Positions 1-10,335 of a DNA stretch of 64,000 bases are shown here, in pieces (position 1 is the first letter of the stretch; every line of letters starts with the position of its first letter). Source of the stretch: Nymphaea colorata (Eukaryota; Streptophyta; Magnoliopsida; Nymphaeales; Nymphaeaceae); assembly GCF_008831285.2 (NCBI RefSeq), contig NC_045143.1, positions 7,883,503 to 7,947,502 of the forward strand, in the 5' to 3' direction. Made by a program: the position numbers and the translations under genes. The notes under the pieces are model-generated. The model ran no database searches, was not told the DNA's origin, and saw only the letters and a program-made list of their open reading frames with translations.

Positions 1-1
1 T

Positions 2-158
2 GATGTACATGAAGAATTTAACGTGGTAAATTTAACCATGTTTGATGCACATGAAGAATTTAACGTGGTAAATTTAACCCTGTTTGGTGAACAAGAAGAA
101 TTTAACGTGGTAAATTAAATCATGTTTGATACACAGAAATAATTTAACGTGGTAAGTG
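2..158. repeat. 42-bp tandem repeat, about 3.7 copies
   Basis: Units begin near 2, 44, 86 and 128. Each carries the core gaatttaacgtggtaaatt with a few substitutions, and the last unit is the most diverged. The array lies downstream of the hybrid-binding domain of the Harbinger element and may be a subterminal repeat of it, or may continue leftwards out of the window. Confidence 0.85.
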
Positions 159-426
159 TTGTTTTTTTCTCTTCTCCTCATCAATTTGATGTGGAAAGAA
201 ATTGAAAGATGATCTTCCAAAACAACAAGATGCACATGGTACGAACAACAGTTATATAAAAAAAAAAATAATACAGTTAAAACCATAACATCCAACAGTG
301 TAATATAGTTGACGAAATAAAATTTATAATAATAACAAAGTTAGCTAACCCATACAGGTTTAACTGTGTAATGAGTATATGTCCACAAAAGTTAAATGAG
401 TACAAAACAAAAGAGTGTATTTCCTA

Positions 427-777
427 CTATCTAGAAAAAAAAAAGAAGTTATTATGAGTACATATCCAACAAAGAAAACATGTAACCACAAAACAAGTAA
501 TCCAACATTTGTGGCTGCACTTTCGTTCTTCAAAGTTCGTGTCTTCTATATCTTGATTTGCGATGTCATCTTTAATGAGTGGAGGCCTATGTACTTGCAC
601 ACCATACTTGTTGTGGACATACTCATGCATGTGATACTCAGCTATTTCGAATGAATCAAACGATCTGAAGAGGGCGCCCTTGTACCGATAGACTAATGGT
701 TGGCACTGCTTTCAACTGTCATATATGTCTCGCTCATGACCTTCGAAAACCACGTAGTACTTTTGGCGAGACATCAT
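427..777 (-). pseudogene. RNase H1-type hybrid-binding (viroplasmin-like, Cauli_VI) domain ORF, broken
   Basis: Reading from an ATG at 777, the product opens with KYYVVFEGHERDIYDS. An in-frame TGA follows where the family normally has a tryptophan codon, and then the frame resumes with YKGALFRSFDSFEIAEYHMHEY. This is the pattern of the small domain found at the N terminus of eukaryotic RNase H1 and in caulimovirus viroplasmin, which binds RNA/DNA hybrids or dsRNA. The C-terminal tail (427-600) is unrecognised. No RNase H catalytic domain is present. The domain lies about 140 bp beyond the end of the transposase on the same strand, so it was probably carried by the transposon. The single TGA could be a true nonsense change or a spliced-out residue; I take it as decay. 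Confidence 0.65.
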
Positions 778-917
778 ATTTGTTGTCCTATTCAAAACAA
801 AACAAATGTCAAACAATCAAATGAAACAAATAGTCAAAATTCATAAACAAACTTACTATTCAATTGATAATTTGTAAACATTTGACATGATATAGCTGCC
901 CTTATAGAATTGTTGCT

Positions 918-1340
918 TCATCGCTGATGTGTTTGACTTGCAATTTTCAGTTCGCTTAAGACAAAGTTATCATTTGAAGGTGCATCTTCATCATCAAATT
1001 GCTTGGCGTTTGGATTGTGTTCAATTATGAAGTTGTGCAATACACATGTAGCAAGAACGATTTGAGTTTGTTTTTGGAATGGATACTAGACTTGCATTTT
1101 CAAGATTGAAAAACGACCTTTCAACATGCCGAAAGTTCTTTCTACTGTATTTTGGAGTGATGAATGCCTATATTTGAATAATTCTTCTTCAGTTTTAGGT
1201 GAGCGCGCTCTTCGAGTGTTACACTTAGACAGATGATAGCGATGCCCTTGATAAAGTGTTAGTAAACCGACAATGTTTGGATACCCCCCATCAGCAAGAT
1301 AATATTTGTCTACAATTGAACACAATTTATTTATACACAA
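918..1340 (-). pseudogene. PIF/Harbinger transposase, C-terminal half (DDE_Tnp_4)
   Basis: The frame reads KYYLADGGYPN, then YRHSSLQNTVERTFGMLKGRF, an in-frame TAG, and then continues through CVLHNFIIEHNP to a TGA at 918-920. YYL.D.GYPN carries the second catalytic aspartate, ERTFG..K.RF carries the catalytic glutamate region, and CVLHNFI is a signature of plant Harbinger transposases. The N-terminal part with the first aspartate and the helix-turn-helix is missing. The Myb-like relic abuts at 1356, so an internal deletion is likely. It would have been a nuclear cut-and-paste transposase; with the stop and the deletion it is inactive. Confidence 0.82.
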
Positions 1341-1355
1341 TAAGATTGCATTTAT

Positions 1356-1530
1356 TTATCTTTCCATCATGTTTTTTTCAATAGCTGTGTATACTTTAAA
1401 CTTCAAACCTCCACCAGATTTCATGCAAGGCATGCGTGACTGCTCCACAAGAAGCTGGAGTAAGTAATCCATTTGTGGTTTAGTCCACGTAAGATTTTCC
1501 TTTGAAGGACCGCTGTCTTCTATGGGTACA
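1356..1530 (-). pseudogene. Myb/SANT-like DNA-binding protein fragment of the Harbinger element
   Basis: The minus strand encodes ENLTWTKPQMDYLLQLLVEQ and then KSGGGLKFKVYTAIEKNM before a TAA at 1356-1358. The pattern NLTW.K..MD..L..LLVEQ matches the Myb/SANT-like domain (PF12776 type) of plant proteins that accompany Harbinger transposases and help them bind terminal repeats. Only this domain remains, with no convincing start codon. It lies directly upstream of the transposase relic. Confidence 0.65.
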
Positions 1531-2806
1531 ATAATTCTTCACAACTACAGTTTTAAAAAATCTTGCATGAAAAACAATTGTTTTGTATAGTGAATCTTTT
1601 AGTAGTTCATGCATGCTACATGCAGAATGCAACCACAACTACAATTGTTTTAGTAGTCCACTTGTGTTTTCTTGAAACTTTAACGACAAATCAGCTTTAT
1701 TGGACAAGAATTTCACCTTTGACATTCCAAACAACAAATCAATTATGTGAAGGCTAGAAAAAGAACATAAAAGATATCAAATTTGTAAAGCTTTTGTCAG
1801 CTACTCATGATTTTCCTTTGCTGTCTCGTACTATTTATATGAACATGATATTTACTACTGCAAAGCCCCAAATCGGAACTCCAAAATGCAAATCCCCAAA
1901 TCCACAATGAAGAAGAGCAAATCAAACGCCCAAATCAAAAGAAGAACAGAGAGGAGCATAAGACACTCTTTCAGTTTTACAAACAAATCCTTTTACTGTC
2001 TTTTGCTTTCTTCTGCAACGGAAGACTTAAAACAAGCAAACCGACAAGTGAACTCCAGAATTCAGTTTCACATACTCAACCACAGGCAATGAACATAAAT
2101 ACAATCATCTGGGTCCGATTTTTCCATCCCTCCATTACGCAATATAGTAAAAAAATAAAATTGAAATTTGAACTAGATAAACTCAAGGTATAAGAGATGA
2201 CTACAGAAATCAATCAACAGAAGCAATGCGAAACGAAGGAATTCAAAGTCTATGATGAATGAGAAAAATTAAACAACTATAGAGGAATGCCCTAATCGGT
2301 GGTTCAGAAGTTTGCCCTGACGCGAGAGAGAGAGGAATTTACCTCGCAGATGTCCCTACTGCTCGGTCCTGGCAATGAAGGAAGGTTAGAGAGATGGCTG
2401 GCTTGCTCGATCGTGGTGGAGATAAAAGGCTGCAGAACGGTGGCGAAGGCATCAGCAAGAGGGAAAGGGAGAAAGCAAAGACATCAACAAGAGCAAGAGA
2501 GAAAGGGAGAAAGCGAACTGGCAGAGCGGCGACGGTGAGAGTGACGATGGTGGAGCGGCAACGGTGAGAGCGGCAACACCTCTGGTGCGATGGTGAGAAG
2601 GCAGGAATGCGAGGGAGGAGAAGCGGCAGAGGGAGGAGGTTCGGGGTGAAATGTGGTAAAAAAAAGGCAATGTCCAGCGGGTGAAATTTCACCCGCTCCC
2701 TTTTACATAAAACAAGTGAAATTTCACCCTGTTTGAAACGTTTTTAATCACCCGTACATATTTCAACCTCTTCCAGGTTTTTCACCGGCAATCAAACGGG
2801 CCCTTA

Positions 2807-3176
2807 TAGATATATAAGAAGTGGTCAAAACCAGACCACTTGAATAAAAAAAAAAAAGCAGACCCATTAAAATTTAATTATTAAGATATTTTTTATAATC
2901 TAACTTTATGGATATGATTAATAATGATTTGATGAAAAACATATATTAAGTTAGTTGTTTTTTATATCTAACTAATGTTTTTTTAATAGTCCAAAATGAA
3001 CAAATGTTGATGGTATAAAGATCAATTATTGTTGTAGAAATGACTTGGACCAAAGCATGATTTATTTTAAAGTAGGGTTTATAACCACATTAAAATATTC
3101 ACATTTTGTTTAAGACATTTAAGAGGCCTAGTTATTATCCCTTACCTAAGCCCTTGCCTAAGTAGTCTGGCATCTA

Positions 3177-3258
<82 letters not shown>

Positions 3259-3540
3259 CAATCATCCATATTTCATTTATTACCCAAAACATTAAATAGA
3301 GGCATGGGCTGTCTTAATGGTTATAGCATAGCTGGTAAGGCTAGGGGCATGTTAAAAAAGGTAAGTTTATAATTCAATTTTCTTAGGTGCTATGTTTCTG
3401 CTACTTAAGTGGTATGGTGAGACATCAAAGTTAAAGGGTGCACTGCTACTGTCATTACATGCCAACACAACTCAATACCTTAAAGGCAAAATGGATGGGA
3501 TTTAGAGCGTTGCTCCAAGCTCTATTCATAAATCTCTTGC
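2807..3540. other. AT-rich intergenic DNA with a long (TA)n tract
   Basis: No coding is recognised. The stretch contains an uninterrupted (TA)n microsatellite at 3181-3254. The flanking DNA is AT-rich and unassigned. Confidence 0.7.
3181..3254. repeat. (TA)n microsatellite
   Basis: 74 bp of perfect TA dinucleotide. Confidence 0.97.
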
Positions 3541-3549
3541 TCACCGGAA

Positions 3550-3785
3550 AGTAGAGGCACGGGGAGGATGGACCGAATCATGAAGCTTACCTACTTTTCC
3601 ATTGCCAATGGGCCTGCTGGGGCTCCTTAAAGTGATGTTGCACAATGAAACCCTGGCATACCAGCCAGCCAGAGGAGGAGGGAAGTGACTCAACTCTTCA
3701 AGGTTGGAGAGAACCCAAAAGAGAGAGAGAGGGAGGGAAAAAAAAAATAGAGACAACTCTTTTTTATATGTATATATATATCCCA
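3550..3785 (+). repeat. Dispersed repeat, copy 1 (pairs with 25110-25265)
   Basis: Both copies share atgggc(c/t)tgctggg, a block around gatgttg(c/g)acaatgaaaccctg, and then ggaggagggaagtg followed by a GA-rich tail. Both lie beside TA-rich DNA. The family is not recognised; it is probably part of a retrotransposon or a shared gene fragment. Confidence 0.7.
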
Positions 3786-3789
3786 TTCC

Positions 3790-4670
3790 ATGTGGTGAAG
3801 GATAAAAACAAAACCCTATACATTTTTTGCTAAAAGAATATTACAAAATAAAAGCATTGTAACATGCGCTTAACTAGTGAGACGAGGCCATGCGATGCGT
3901 TGAGTCAGTGATGTGAGGCTATGTGAAGCATACGCATCATGTTTGGAATTTTGAAATATATAATATCTTCAGAAAATATAAAAAATAAAAAGTAAGAAGG
4001 CAAACATGGTTTGAGAAACTAAATTATATGAAAATTTATTGATGTATAGGTTTTTTATAAAATTGAAACTAATTATAGAGGTATGGTTTCCAACTTGAAA
4101 ACCTAAAAACAAAAATAATAAACATGTTTCTTCAAAGTATAAAAGTATTTCATGAAAATTGAAAAACCAAAGGTCCAAAGCTTTTTACTGTTTGCTCCTA
4201 TGCATGCGTGAAAGAAAAGAATCTTCATCGTCAATTCAAAGAAAAAAAGGATGAAATCAGGTCGACAAGTCATGTTTCTTAAAATAAAATATTTTCAAAA
4301 ACATTTGAAGACAATATCAAATTTAGATATCTAATACGACATAGATGAACCGGAAATCATGTGACGTCTTAGCGAATCCACAAGAATTACAGATTAGTCA
4401 TTCTTGTTGCGACATAGATCAACCATTCAACAGAAAGATCGGAGGAGAGGACAATAGTAGAGAGAAAAAAAAAACTCACTGAAAGATGGATTAAACATTC
4501 ACTAAATGTCATGCAATAGTTGTCCAAGAGTTTGTTGAAGAGTGGGAGCATTTTGATACCATCACCGAACGAATAGAGAATGGAAAACTCATAGTGTTGA
4601 AGATGTGTTCCGACTCTAAGTGCCGGGAGTTGGCGTGTATTCAGATGAAGATTTGGGTAGATGTTTTAAT
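3790..4670. other. AT-rich DNA, no gene recognised
   Basis: Open frames are short and AT-biased. The end of the stretch (about 4500-4670) may be the eroded upstream part of the copia relic that follows. Confidence 0.6.
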
Positions 4671-4674
4671 GATA

Positions 4675-4960
4675 GAAAATCTGTATGTTTTCCTACTGGT
4701 GGCATGTGGTGCGGTTTGTTGGAGGAGTGGAAAGCAGTCTACTACTGCTGCCCACACATTGGAGGCTGAAATTCATTACCCTTGTCCAGACCACGTCAAA
4801 GTTAACATGGTTGCGGAACTTCATATGGGTGGTCGATTCCATTGGAAAGCTACTCAAAATATTTTGGGATAATGAAGCAGTTGTATCCTTTTTCCAACAA
4901 CAAAAAAAAATACTACAAGGTTATTATGGAATTGAAGTATTTTGTTGTTAAAGAGAGAAC
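4675..4960 (+). pseudogene. Ty1/copia RNase H relic
   Basis: Two frames joined by a frameshift give the RNase H region of a copia polyprotein. The first reads NLYVFLLVACGAVCWRSGKQ and then STTAAHTLEAE. The second reads KLTWLRNFIWVVDSIGKLLK and IFWDNEAVVSFF. A third frame reads MELKYFVVKER. These match the family pattern YVFLL.G.A..W.S.KQST.A.ST.EAE, WLRNF, (Y)CDN.A.VFF and H.(D/E)(L/I)K(Y)..V.E. LTRs and the other domains are not seen, and frameshifts make it dead. Confidence 0.75.
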
Positions 4961-4989
4961 AGATTTTTAAAATCTATATCGGTTACATT

Positions 4990-5720
4990 ATAGACTTGGG
5001 CATTAGGCTGGGCATCCAATGGGTACATGTCTTGATCAAGCTTCGGCTCGAAAAAACTGAGCCGGGTGGATTTGATGAGAGTTTGATTCGGCTTGATGAC
5101 TTTTGAATATTATTTTTATTATATTAATAATAAATATTTTATTATTAAAAATATATTTTATATTTAAAAAAATCATTTTATGTTTAAAAATATTTTTTAT
5201 TACAATTAGGCTGGATTTGAGCTCGGGTTTTAGATATCAAACATATACCTGGCTCTTATCAAGGCGTGCGAGGCCGAACCTACTGTGGGATAAACAAGGA
5301 AGGGCAGCTACGAACTAGGAGGGAGACGATTTCTCTCGTAAACAGAAAGGAGGTCGAATTGAGAAGGAGGAGAAATAAAGGAAGAGGACGCTCGTATGAG
5401 GTGAGGATATCTTGCCTTGCGCCATATTTGAGAGGAGATAATCGCGTGAAGGGTGTTGAGATTTACCCTACGCCCATTTTGGAAAGGGATACTAGCTTGC
5501 CTGATATTTGGGAGGGGGCTAAATCGTGAGGAGAAAATATTGGAAGTGATCAACAAAGTAAGCCTTGGCACCGGGCCGTGCCGTCGCTCGATACCCGGTA
5601 TTCGGCCCGACTCGGGCCGGGGTCTGGGCCTTGAAATATTGGTTATTGGGTTCATTTTATATTTTTGTTAGGCCCGGCCCAGTAATGAACGGGTCGGGTT
5701 CGAACCCGCGACTCTAATAG
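4990..5720. repeat. GC-rich transposon-derived DNA with gcccgactcgggcc-type motifs
   Basis: Two GC-rich blocks (4996-5100 and 5565-5720) flank an AT-rich core. They carry repeated Y-family motifs such as cccgactcgggccggg and gggtcgggttcgaacccg, typical of the subterminal regions of plant hAT-like MITEs. The block from 5568 resembles the left end of the element at 27129. Exact ends and a target duplication could not be set. Confidence 0.45.
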
Positions 5721-6388
5721 TCGGGGCCCAATAAACCCGACAATAACTTTTTTTTTTTTCAGAAACAAACTTGTGTTAGGGTTTCTTTTGTATGTGGGGG
5801 AACGCAGGCAAGGAAGATGCTGTTCTTCGACGCTATGAGCTCAGAGCTGCCCTGCCCTGCCCTGCCTCTGAACTGCATAGCTACATAGCCTGCACAGCTG
5901 CTCTACTTGCTTCCTCCAAAGACGCATCTAGTTCTTTTTGTAAGACCCACGAATTTCTTTTGTTTCCATAAACAATTGAAACGTTAGTTTGGGGAGGAAC
6001 TATAAACGGCAGATTTTAATGAGGGTTACATAAAATGAAACTGTCAATTAAATCATAGAGAGAGCAGTTTTTGGAAAGAAAGGAAGAGGAAAGAAAAACT
6101 GACGTGATTTCCTTTACTTGAGGGAGGTTAAAAAACATAACCATTTCTTTTTGTTGCAGTGGTAGAAGAGAGTCAAGCAACAAAGAATTCGAGATAAAGA
6201 GAGAGAGCGAGGGACATCCTCATCTTTGCCCTCTTTCTAGTCGAAGATTGAAGTTGTTGGCTGCTGGAAAAGAGCCAAAGGCAAAGAAGCTGCTGGCAGG
6301 AAGTTATCTCGGATTTGAAAAAGGTATGGGGATATTCAGTTATGATTGTAGCATGAAACTGTGTATTTTTTATTTTTGTATAGATACA
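5721..6388. other. Unassigned DNA
   Basis: Contains a pyrimidine tract ending in cag near 5760, three tandem ccctg units near 5855, and a GA-rich patch near 6190-6220. Short frames are open but nothing is recognisable. It could hold eroded exons. Confidence 0.4.
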
Positions 6389-6396
6389 TATACATG

Positions 6397-6591
6397 CAGG
6401 GGCGGAGCCAGGATTTTTTCTAGGGTTGGGCCTAGACGATTTACTGGTTGGGCCAGGGTCGGGCCAAGAAGAGCGACGAGGAGCGACCGGTTGGGCCAAA
6501 CTAAAAAATTTTGATTTTTTTAATGTAAATTTTTTTTTTCTTGGGCTCACTCGGGCCATGGCCCGGGCGGCCCCCCCTCCCTCCGCCCCTG
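6397..6591. mobile_element. hAT-type MITE, 195 bp, with perfect 8-bp target duplication
   Basis: The element begins CAGGGGCGGAG and ends CTCCGCCCCTG, an 11-bp perfect terminal inverted repeat. It is flanked on both sides by tatacatg (6389-6396 and 6592-6599). An 8-bp duplication and a CAGGGG end are hAT hallmarks. The interior has no coding capacity and consists of GC-rich arms around a T-rich core. The intact ends suggest a relatively recent insertion. Confidence 0.92.
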
Positions 6592-6599
6592 TATACATG

Positions 6600-7004
6600 T
6601 AGATCTATGTATACATGTAGTTTTATGTATGCGTACCAGGCATTTGCATGATGGAAGTAATATACAGTGTTCTTAGTTGAGTAATCATTGATTTCCTAAA
6701 AACGAATATATATATATGCATGCATGATATTTAATTAAATGTGTATAGAAAATAAAAAGGGTATAATGAGGGCAATACCGTGAGGCGTTCCCTATTTCAG
6801 GCGTCACACAAGGAAGACATAAATCACATAATTTTTAAAAGTCAATGTTAGCTCCGTTTCAAATGAAACTTGGGCAGCACCTTGTGTTACTAGAGAGGAT
6901 GGGACGCCCTAAAGCACGGCCCCGAATTAGCTCCCTAGATGAAAGGCGTTAGGGAGTCATGCTGGTCGCCTGTTTTTTTTTTTTTTTTGAGTATCTAAAA
7001 AATT
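6600..7004. other. Unassigned DNA before the gypsy LTR
   Basis: AT-rich with short TA and T tracts (a T run near 6973-6988). The true 5' edge of the gypsy LTR may lie in here, but no TG start with a matching duplication can be set. Confidence 0.45.
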
Positions 7005-7555
7005 CAAAAACTACAGGACTTCCGTCCACCGGCATTGTCAGCTCCAGTGTCAGAAAATAACGACTAAGAGCTCACTGGATTTGTCTGCTTCCGTAGATTA
7101 TGCCTGTAAAATTTAATATTTTTTGAAGTTCTCTATAAAAAGATATGGATTTTTGAATGACTGTCTGTCGCTGAGGTGTTTTCTGCGACAGAAAATTTTA
7201 AAACTACAGTAGATTCCGGTGACCGGCGCTGCTAGCTCCGGTGTCAAAAAATAACAAATAAGTACTCGTTGGATTCACCTGCTTCTGAGGATTACTCTTG
7301 TAAAATTTCATAATTTTTGGATAAGCAGTTGAGGAGATACGGATTTTTGAGTGACTGCCGGTCGCTGGAATGCTTTCTTGTGAAACCAGAAACTGAACGG
7401 TATTCTGGTGGCTGGCGCTGTCATTTCCGTTGTCAGAAATTTTCAAGCAAGAGCACGTTGGATTCATCTGCTTATGAAGATTATCTCGGTAAAATTTCAT
7501 AATTTTTGAAAAAACGGATGAAGATATATTAATTTTTGAATGACTGTTGATTGAA
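7005..7555 (+). repeat. Three ~190-bp tandem units inside the 5' LTR
   Basis: The landmark ggatt...ctgctt falls at 7077, 7271 and 7460, giving periods of 194 and 189 bp. The same three units with the same spacing recur in the 3' LTR (10349, 10543, 10732), so the array is part of the element and not a later event. Confidence 0.82.
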
Positions 7556-9031
7556 ACAGGAAGAAGAGGGAGGTGCTCCCGTGAAGGAAGAGAAAGACCA
7601 GCCAGAAATGAAAAGAAGGCTAGGGTTCGACCAAATTTATATCAATTTTAGAAAACTACAAGAATGGTCCAATTTAATAGTGTATTTTTCGGAAAAGTGG
7701 TTATATTTTTTAGATATTCATGCTGCAACGTTTCTGCTAAAAACTTTTTCAAGAAGAGGCATGCGAAAGTTATTTTCTCATAAGAAATAGCGAATTGGTA
7801 CCCTCTAAGTCCTTAAAATGTCCAAAGAGGGTTTTTATTAAATTGTTTGCAATTTCGGTGAAAAAGCAAAATATTATGTTGTATTTGCTCTTTAATGCCC
7901 TTAGTTTTGTTTAAAATTTTAGAAAAAGGGTTCTCAGATCTCTTGTTTCTATATAATGATTACAATATTATCATTTGAATTTATGGATTTGAGATACTAT
8001 GTATTGTTGCATGTTTACTCGACTTTGTTCTGTTGCCATTAAATCAAGTTACAAAGTGACTTATTTCTGTTGTTTTGGAAACCAAGCCTAACGGCGGTTT
8101 CTGTGAGAGGTAATAGATGATGTTTAATTATGACAAACCCTCACATTTGAAATTCGAAGACGAAATGTGGATTGTGTGCAATGGTTTATGCGAGTGCGAG
8201 CTTGTGTTTTTGCCCAGTGTTTGGTTTCGTCCTGAGAGGTAGTGGCGCGGTGTGAGCTCACTGTTGTCGCACACTCCTCTGTCTGTACTGTAGGGCCCAC
8301 AGGGTATTGGGCGACACAAGAGTCCGGGGTTCTTTTATGTTTTTGTTGGGGAGCGAGGCGTCTCCTGGTCCCTAGGTTCCTAGAGGGGCCATGCTGCTGC
8401 AGCGGCGATCTGGGATATCTCAAGAGGCTTCACTGCAAGTACCCTCGATCTGTGCTTGGTGAAGAAATGTTCTATTCTACCCATGAGTTGTGCCCACGGG
8501 GATTTCTGTTGTTGCTCGGCACGATGACCTTGACATTGTCAGAGAACTACGGTTGGAAGCCTACGAAATTTTGGAGGTTGTGAACACCTCGTTTTGTTTC
8601 TGATAATAAGATGTAACTTTTTGTGTGTTAAGATTTGGACACTTATGGCTGTTGATCATAGGGTCTCATTCGTTTTTGTTTGGAGAAATCAAATATTATT
8701 TTGTTGGGTCATGTTCCATTGATGGCTGGATTTTTTCATACTCAAAGGAATTCTGACCCTTCTTTCTATCTCTACTGGTAGTTTTTGAGAGTTTGTGGCT
8801 ATTAGATTAGATAGACATCCTCAGGCTTGTGATGGACGGGAATTGGCAGTTTGGACTCTGCATCGGTTTTGGGATTTGTCCTTAATTTAGTTGTTTGGCT
8901 CCAAGTGTTTTTACTGTTGAAATAAGCCCATGTGTTTGATTTGTTTAAGTTTTGGTCATGACTCAATGTTGCTTCCGCTATTTTTCATATTAAAGAAAAA
9001 AAGAAATTTGGTGTCAAAAATTCGGTTGTGA
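7005..9031 (+). repeat. 5' LTR of the gypsy element
   Basis: Collinear with 10336-12325 over its full shared length, including the closing ttggtgtcaaaaatt and g(t/c)(t/c)gtga. The left boundary is approximate. The 3' boundary is set by the loss of similarity at 9031 and the primer-binding site at 9038. Confidence 0.8.
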
Positions 9032-9037
9032 AAACTT

Positions 9038-9050
9038 TGGTATCAGAGCA
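9038..9050 (+). other. Primer-binding site (tRNA-Met type)
   Basis: tggtatcagagca, the standard complement to the 3' end of initiator methionine tRNA, lies 6 bp after the 5' LTR ends. Confidence 0.9.
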
Positions 9051-9199
9051 CAGTGTCTAGAGTCCATGTCCAATGTCAATGTCGATCACAAGCAGAGGAA
9101 AGGCCATGTGAGCCGGTTAAAGAAGGGTGTTTTTGATTTATTGTGAATTTTGAGTTTTAAAGTTTTATATTAGTTCAAAATGGTTGCGTTTTTACAGCA

Positions 9200-9830
9200 G
9201 CTTTTACGGATCTCATGAATCGGATATTTCATGAGTACTTAAACCGATTTGTTATAGTGTTCATTGACGATGTACTAGTTTACTCAGAGTGTGAAGCATC
9301 ACATGCGGTACATCTCGAACTAGTGATGAAAATATTGAGACAAAATCAATTGTATGCAAAGTATTCCAAGTGTGAGTTTTGGCTAGATAAAGTAAATTTT
9401 CTTGGGACACATAATCTCGAAGGAGGGAGTATCAGTTGATCCGGCCAAAGTGGAAGCTATACAACAATGAAATGCGCCAAGTAATGTAACAAAAATAAGA
9501 AGTTTTCTTGGTTTGGCAAGTTACTACAGGAAGTTCAATAAAGATTTCTCATAAATTGCAACCCCAATGACCAAATTGCTACGAAAAGGCGTTAAGCTTA
9601 CATGGACAGAAGATTGTCAGAAGAGCTTTCAAACGTTGAACAACAATTTGACAAACGCCCAATTCTAACACGGCCAAATGGGTGGAAAGAGTTTGTGGTA
9701 TATACTGATACGTCATTAACAAGTTATGGATCCGTGCTTATGTAAAGAGACAAAGTCATAGCGTATGCCTTTAGACAACTGAAACCACATGAGAAAAGCT
9801 ATCCAACGCTTAATTGTCACAAGAACTGAG
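9200..9830 (+). pseudogene. Gypsy reverse transcriptase and RNase H relic
   Basis: The frame reads [20 protein letters not shown] followed by FIDDVLVYS, the catalytic F/YxDD motif of reverse transcriptase. It continues [19 protein letters not shown] to a frameshift near 9415. In the shifted frame come [10 protein letters not shown], a TGA in place of tryptophan, and SFLGLASYYRKF. RNase H follows after another shift: FVVYTDTSLTSYGSVLM and VIAYAFRQLKPHEKSYPTL. At least two frameshifts and three stops make it non-functional. The N-terminal part of the reverse transcriptase and all of gag and protease are missing. Confidence 0.87.
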
Positions 9831-9896
9831 AAACTCTTTATTCTGAAGATGAGGACGGATCTGTATGGTTCAACGATAGATTGTGAGTTTCGAATG

Positions 9897-10335
9897 ATCC
9901 AGAGGTGAAAAACAAGGTGCTAGAAGAGGCACACAAGACAAGATACATCATACATCCAGGAACTAACATGTGAAGTTGGCCGAATTTGCCAACAACAACA
10001 ACTATCACTCTAGCATTGGAATGATACCATTTGAAGCACTCTGTGGCCGACCTTGTAGATCACCATCATGTTGGACTGAGATAGGAGACAACAAGATTGA
10101 GGATCCCTTGGTAATCCAACATTACACTGATCAAATCAATATGATTAGAAAGAAACATTTAGCTGCTCAGAGTCGACAAAAGAGTTATGCATACCAACGA
10201 CGAAGAGAATTGGCTTTTGAAGCAGGAGATCTTGTATTTGTCAATATATCACCTACCAAAAGTGTTTTTCGATTCAGAAAGAAGGGAAAATTGAGCCCAA
10301 GATACATTGGTCCATTCGAGATTCTAGAACAACAA
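9897..10335 (+). pseudogene. Gypsy integrase fragments
   Basis: A short stretch PEVKNKVLEEAHKTRYIIHP (about 9897-9958) is the N-terminal zinc-binding region of integrase. After a stop and a deletion of the catalytic core, the frame from 9970 reads KLAEFANNNNYHSSIGMIPF, EALCGRP, FEAGDLVFV and KLSPRYIGPFEILE, the C-terminal part. It ends abruptly at about 10335, where LTR sequence begins, so the 3' end of the interior and the first bases of the LTR are deleted. Confidence 0.87.

Larger units (their letters stand above)
1..2803 (-). mobile_element. Decayed PIF/Harbinger DNA transposon, right-hand part
   Basis: Three coding relics lie in the same orientation: a Myb/SANT-like segment (1356-1530), a DDE transposase C-terminal half (918-1340) and a hybrid-binding domain (427-777). 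A Myb-like protein plus a DDE transposase is the usual PIF/Harbinger pair. The right end reads, inward on the minus strand, GGGCCCGTTTGATTGCC (2787-2803). It is followed by TTA at 2804-2806, which fits the 3-bp target duplication of this superfamily. No matching left end is visible, so the element probably starts before the window. In-frame stops make it non-autonomous. The stretch 1560-2780 is AT-rich and then GA/CT-rich, with no recognisable coding. Confidence 0.75.

Noticed and set aside
415-654. 79-codon plus-strand frame
   Set aside because: It overlaps the hybrid-binding domain on the opposite strand, which has clear family similarity, so this one is a shadow.
427-777. Possible endogenous pararetrovirus because of the viroplasmin-like domain
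   Set aside because: No reverse transcriptase, coat or movement-protein-like sequence is nearby. The domain sits beside a Harbinger transposase, and plants have the same domain in their own proteins.
3181-3254. Microsatellite clusters considered as CRISPR-like or centromeric arrays
   Set aside because: Units are dinucleotides without spacers or higher-order structure; these are ordinary plant microsatellites.
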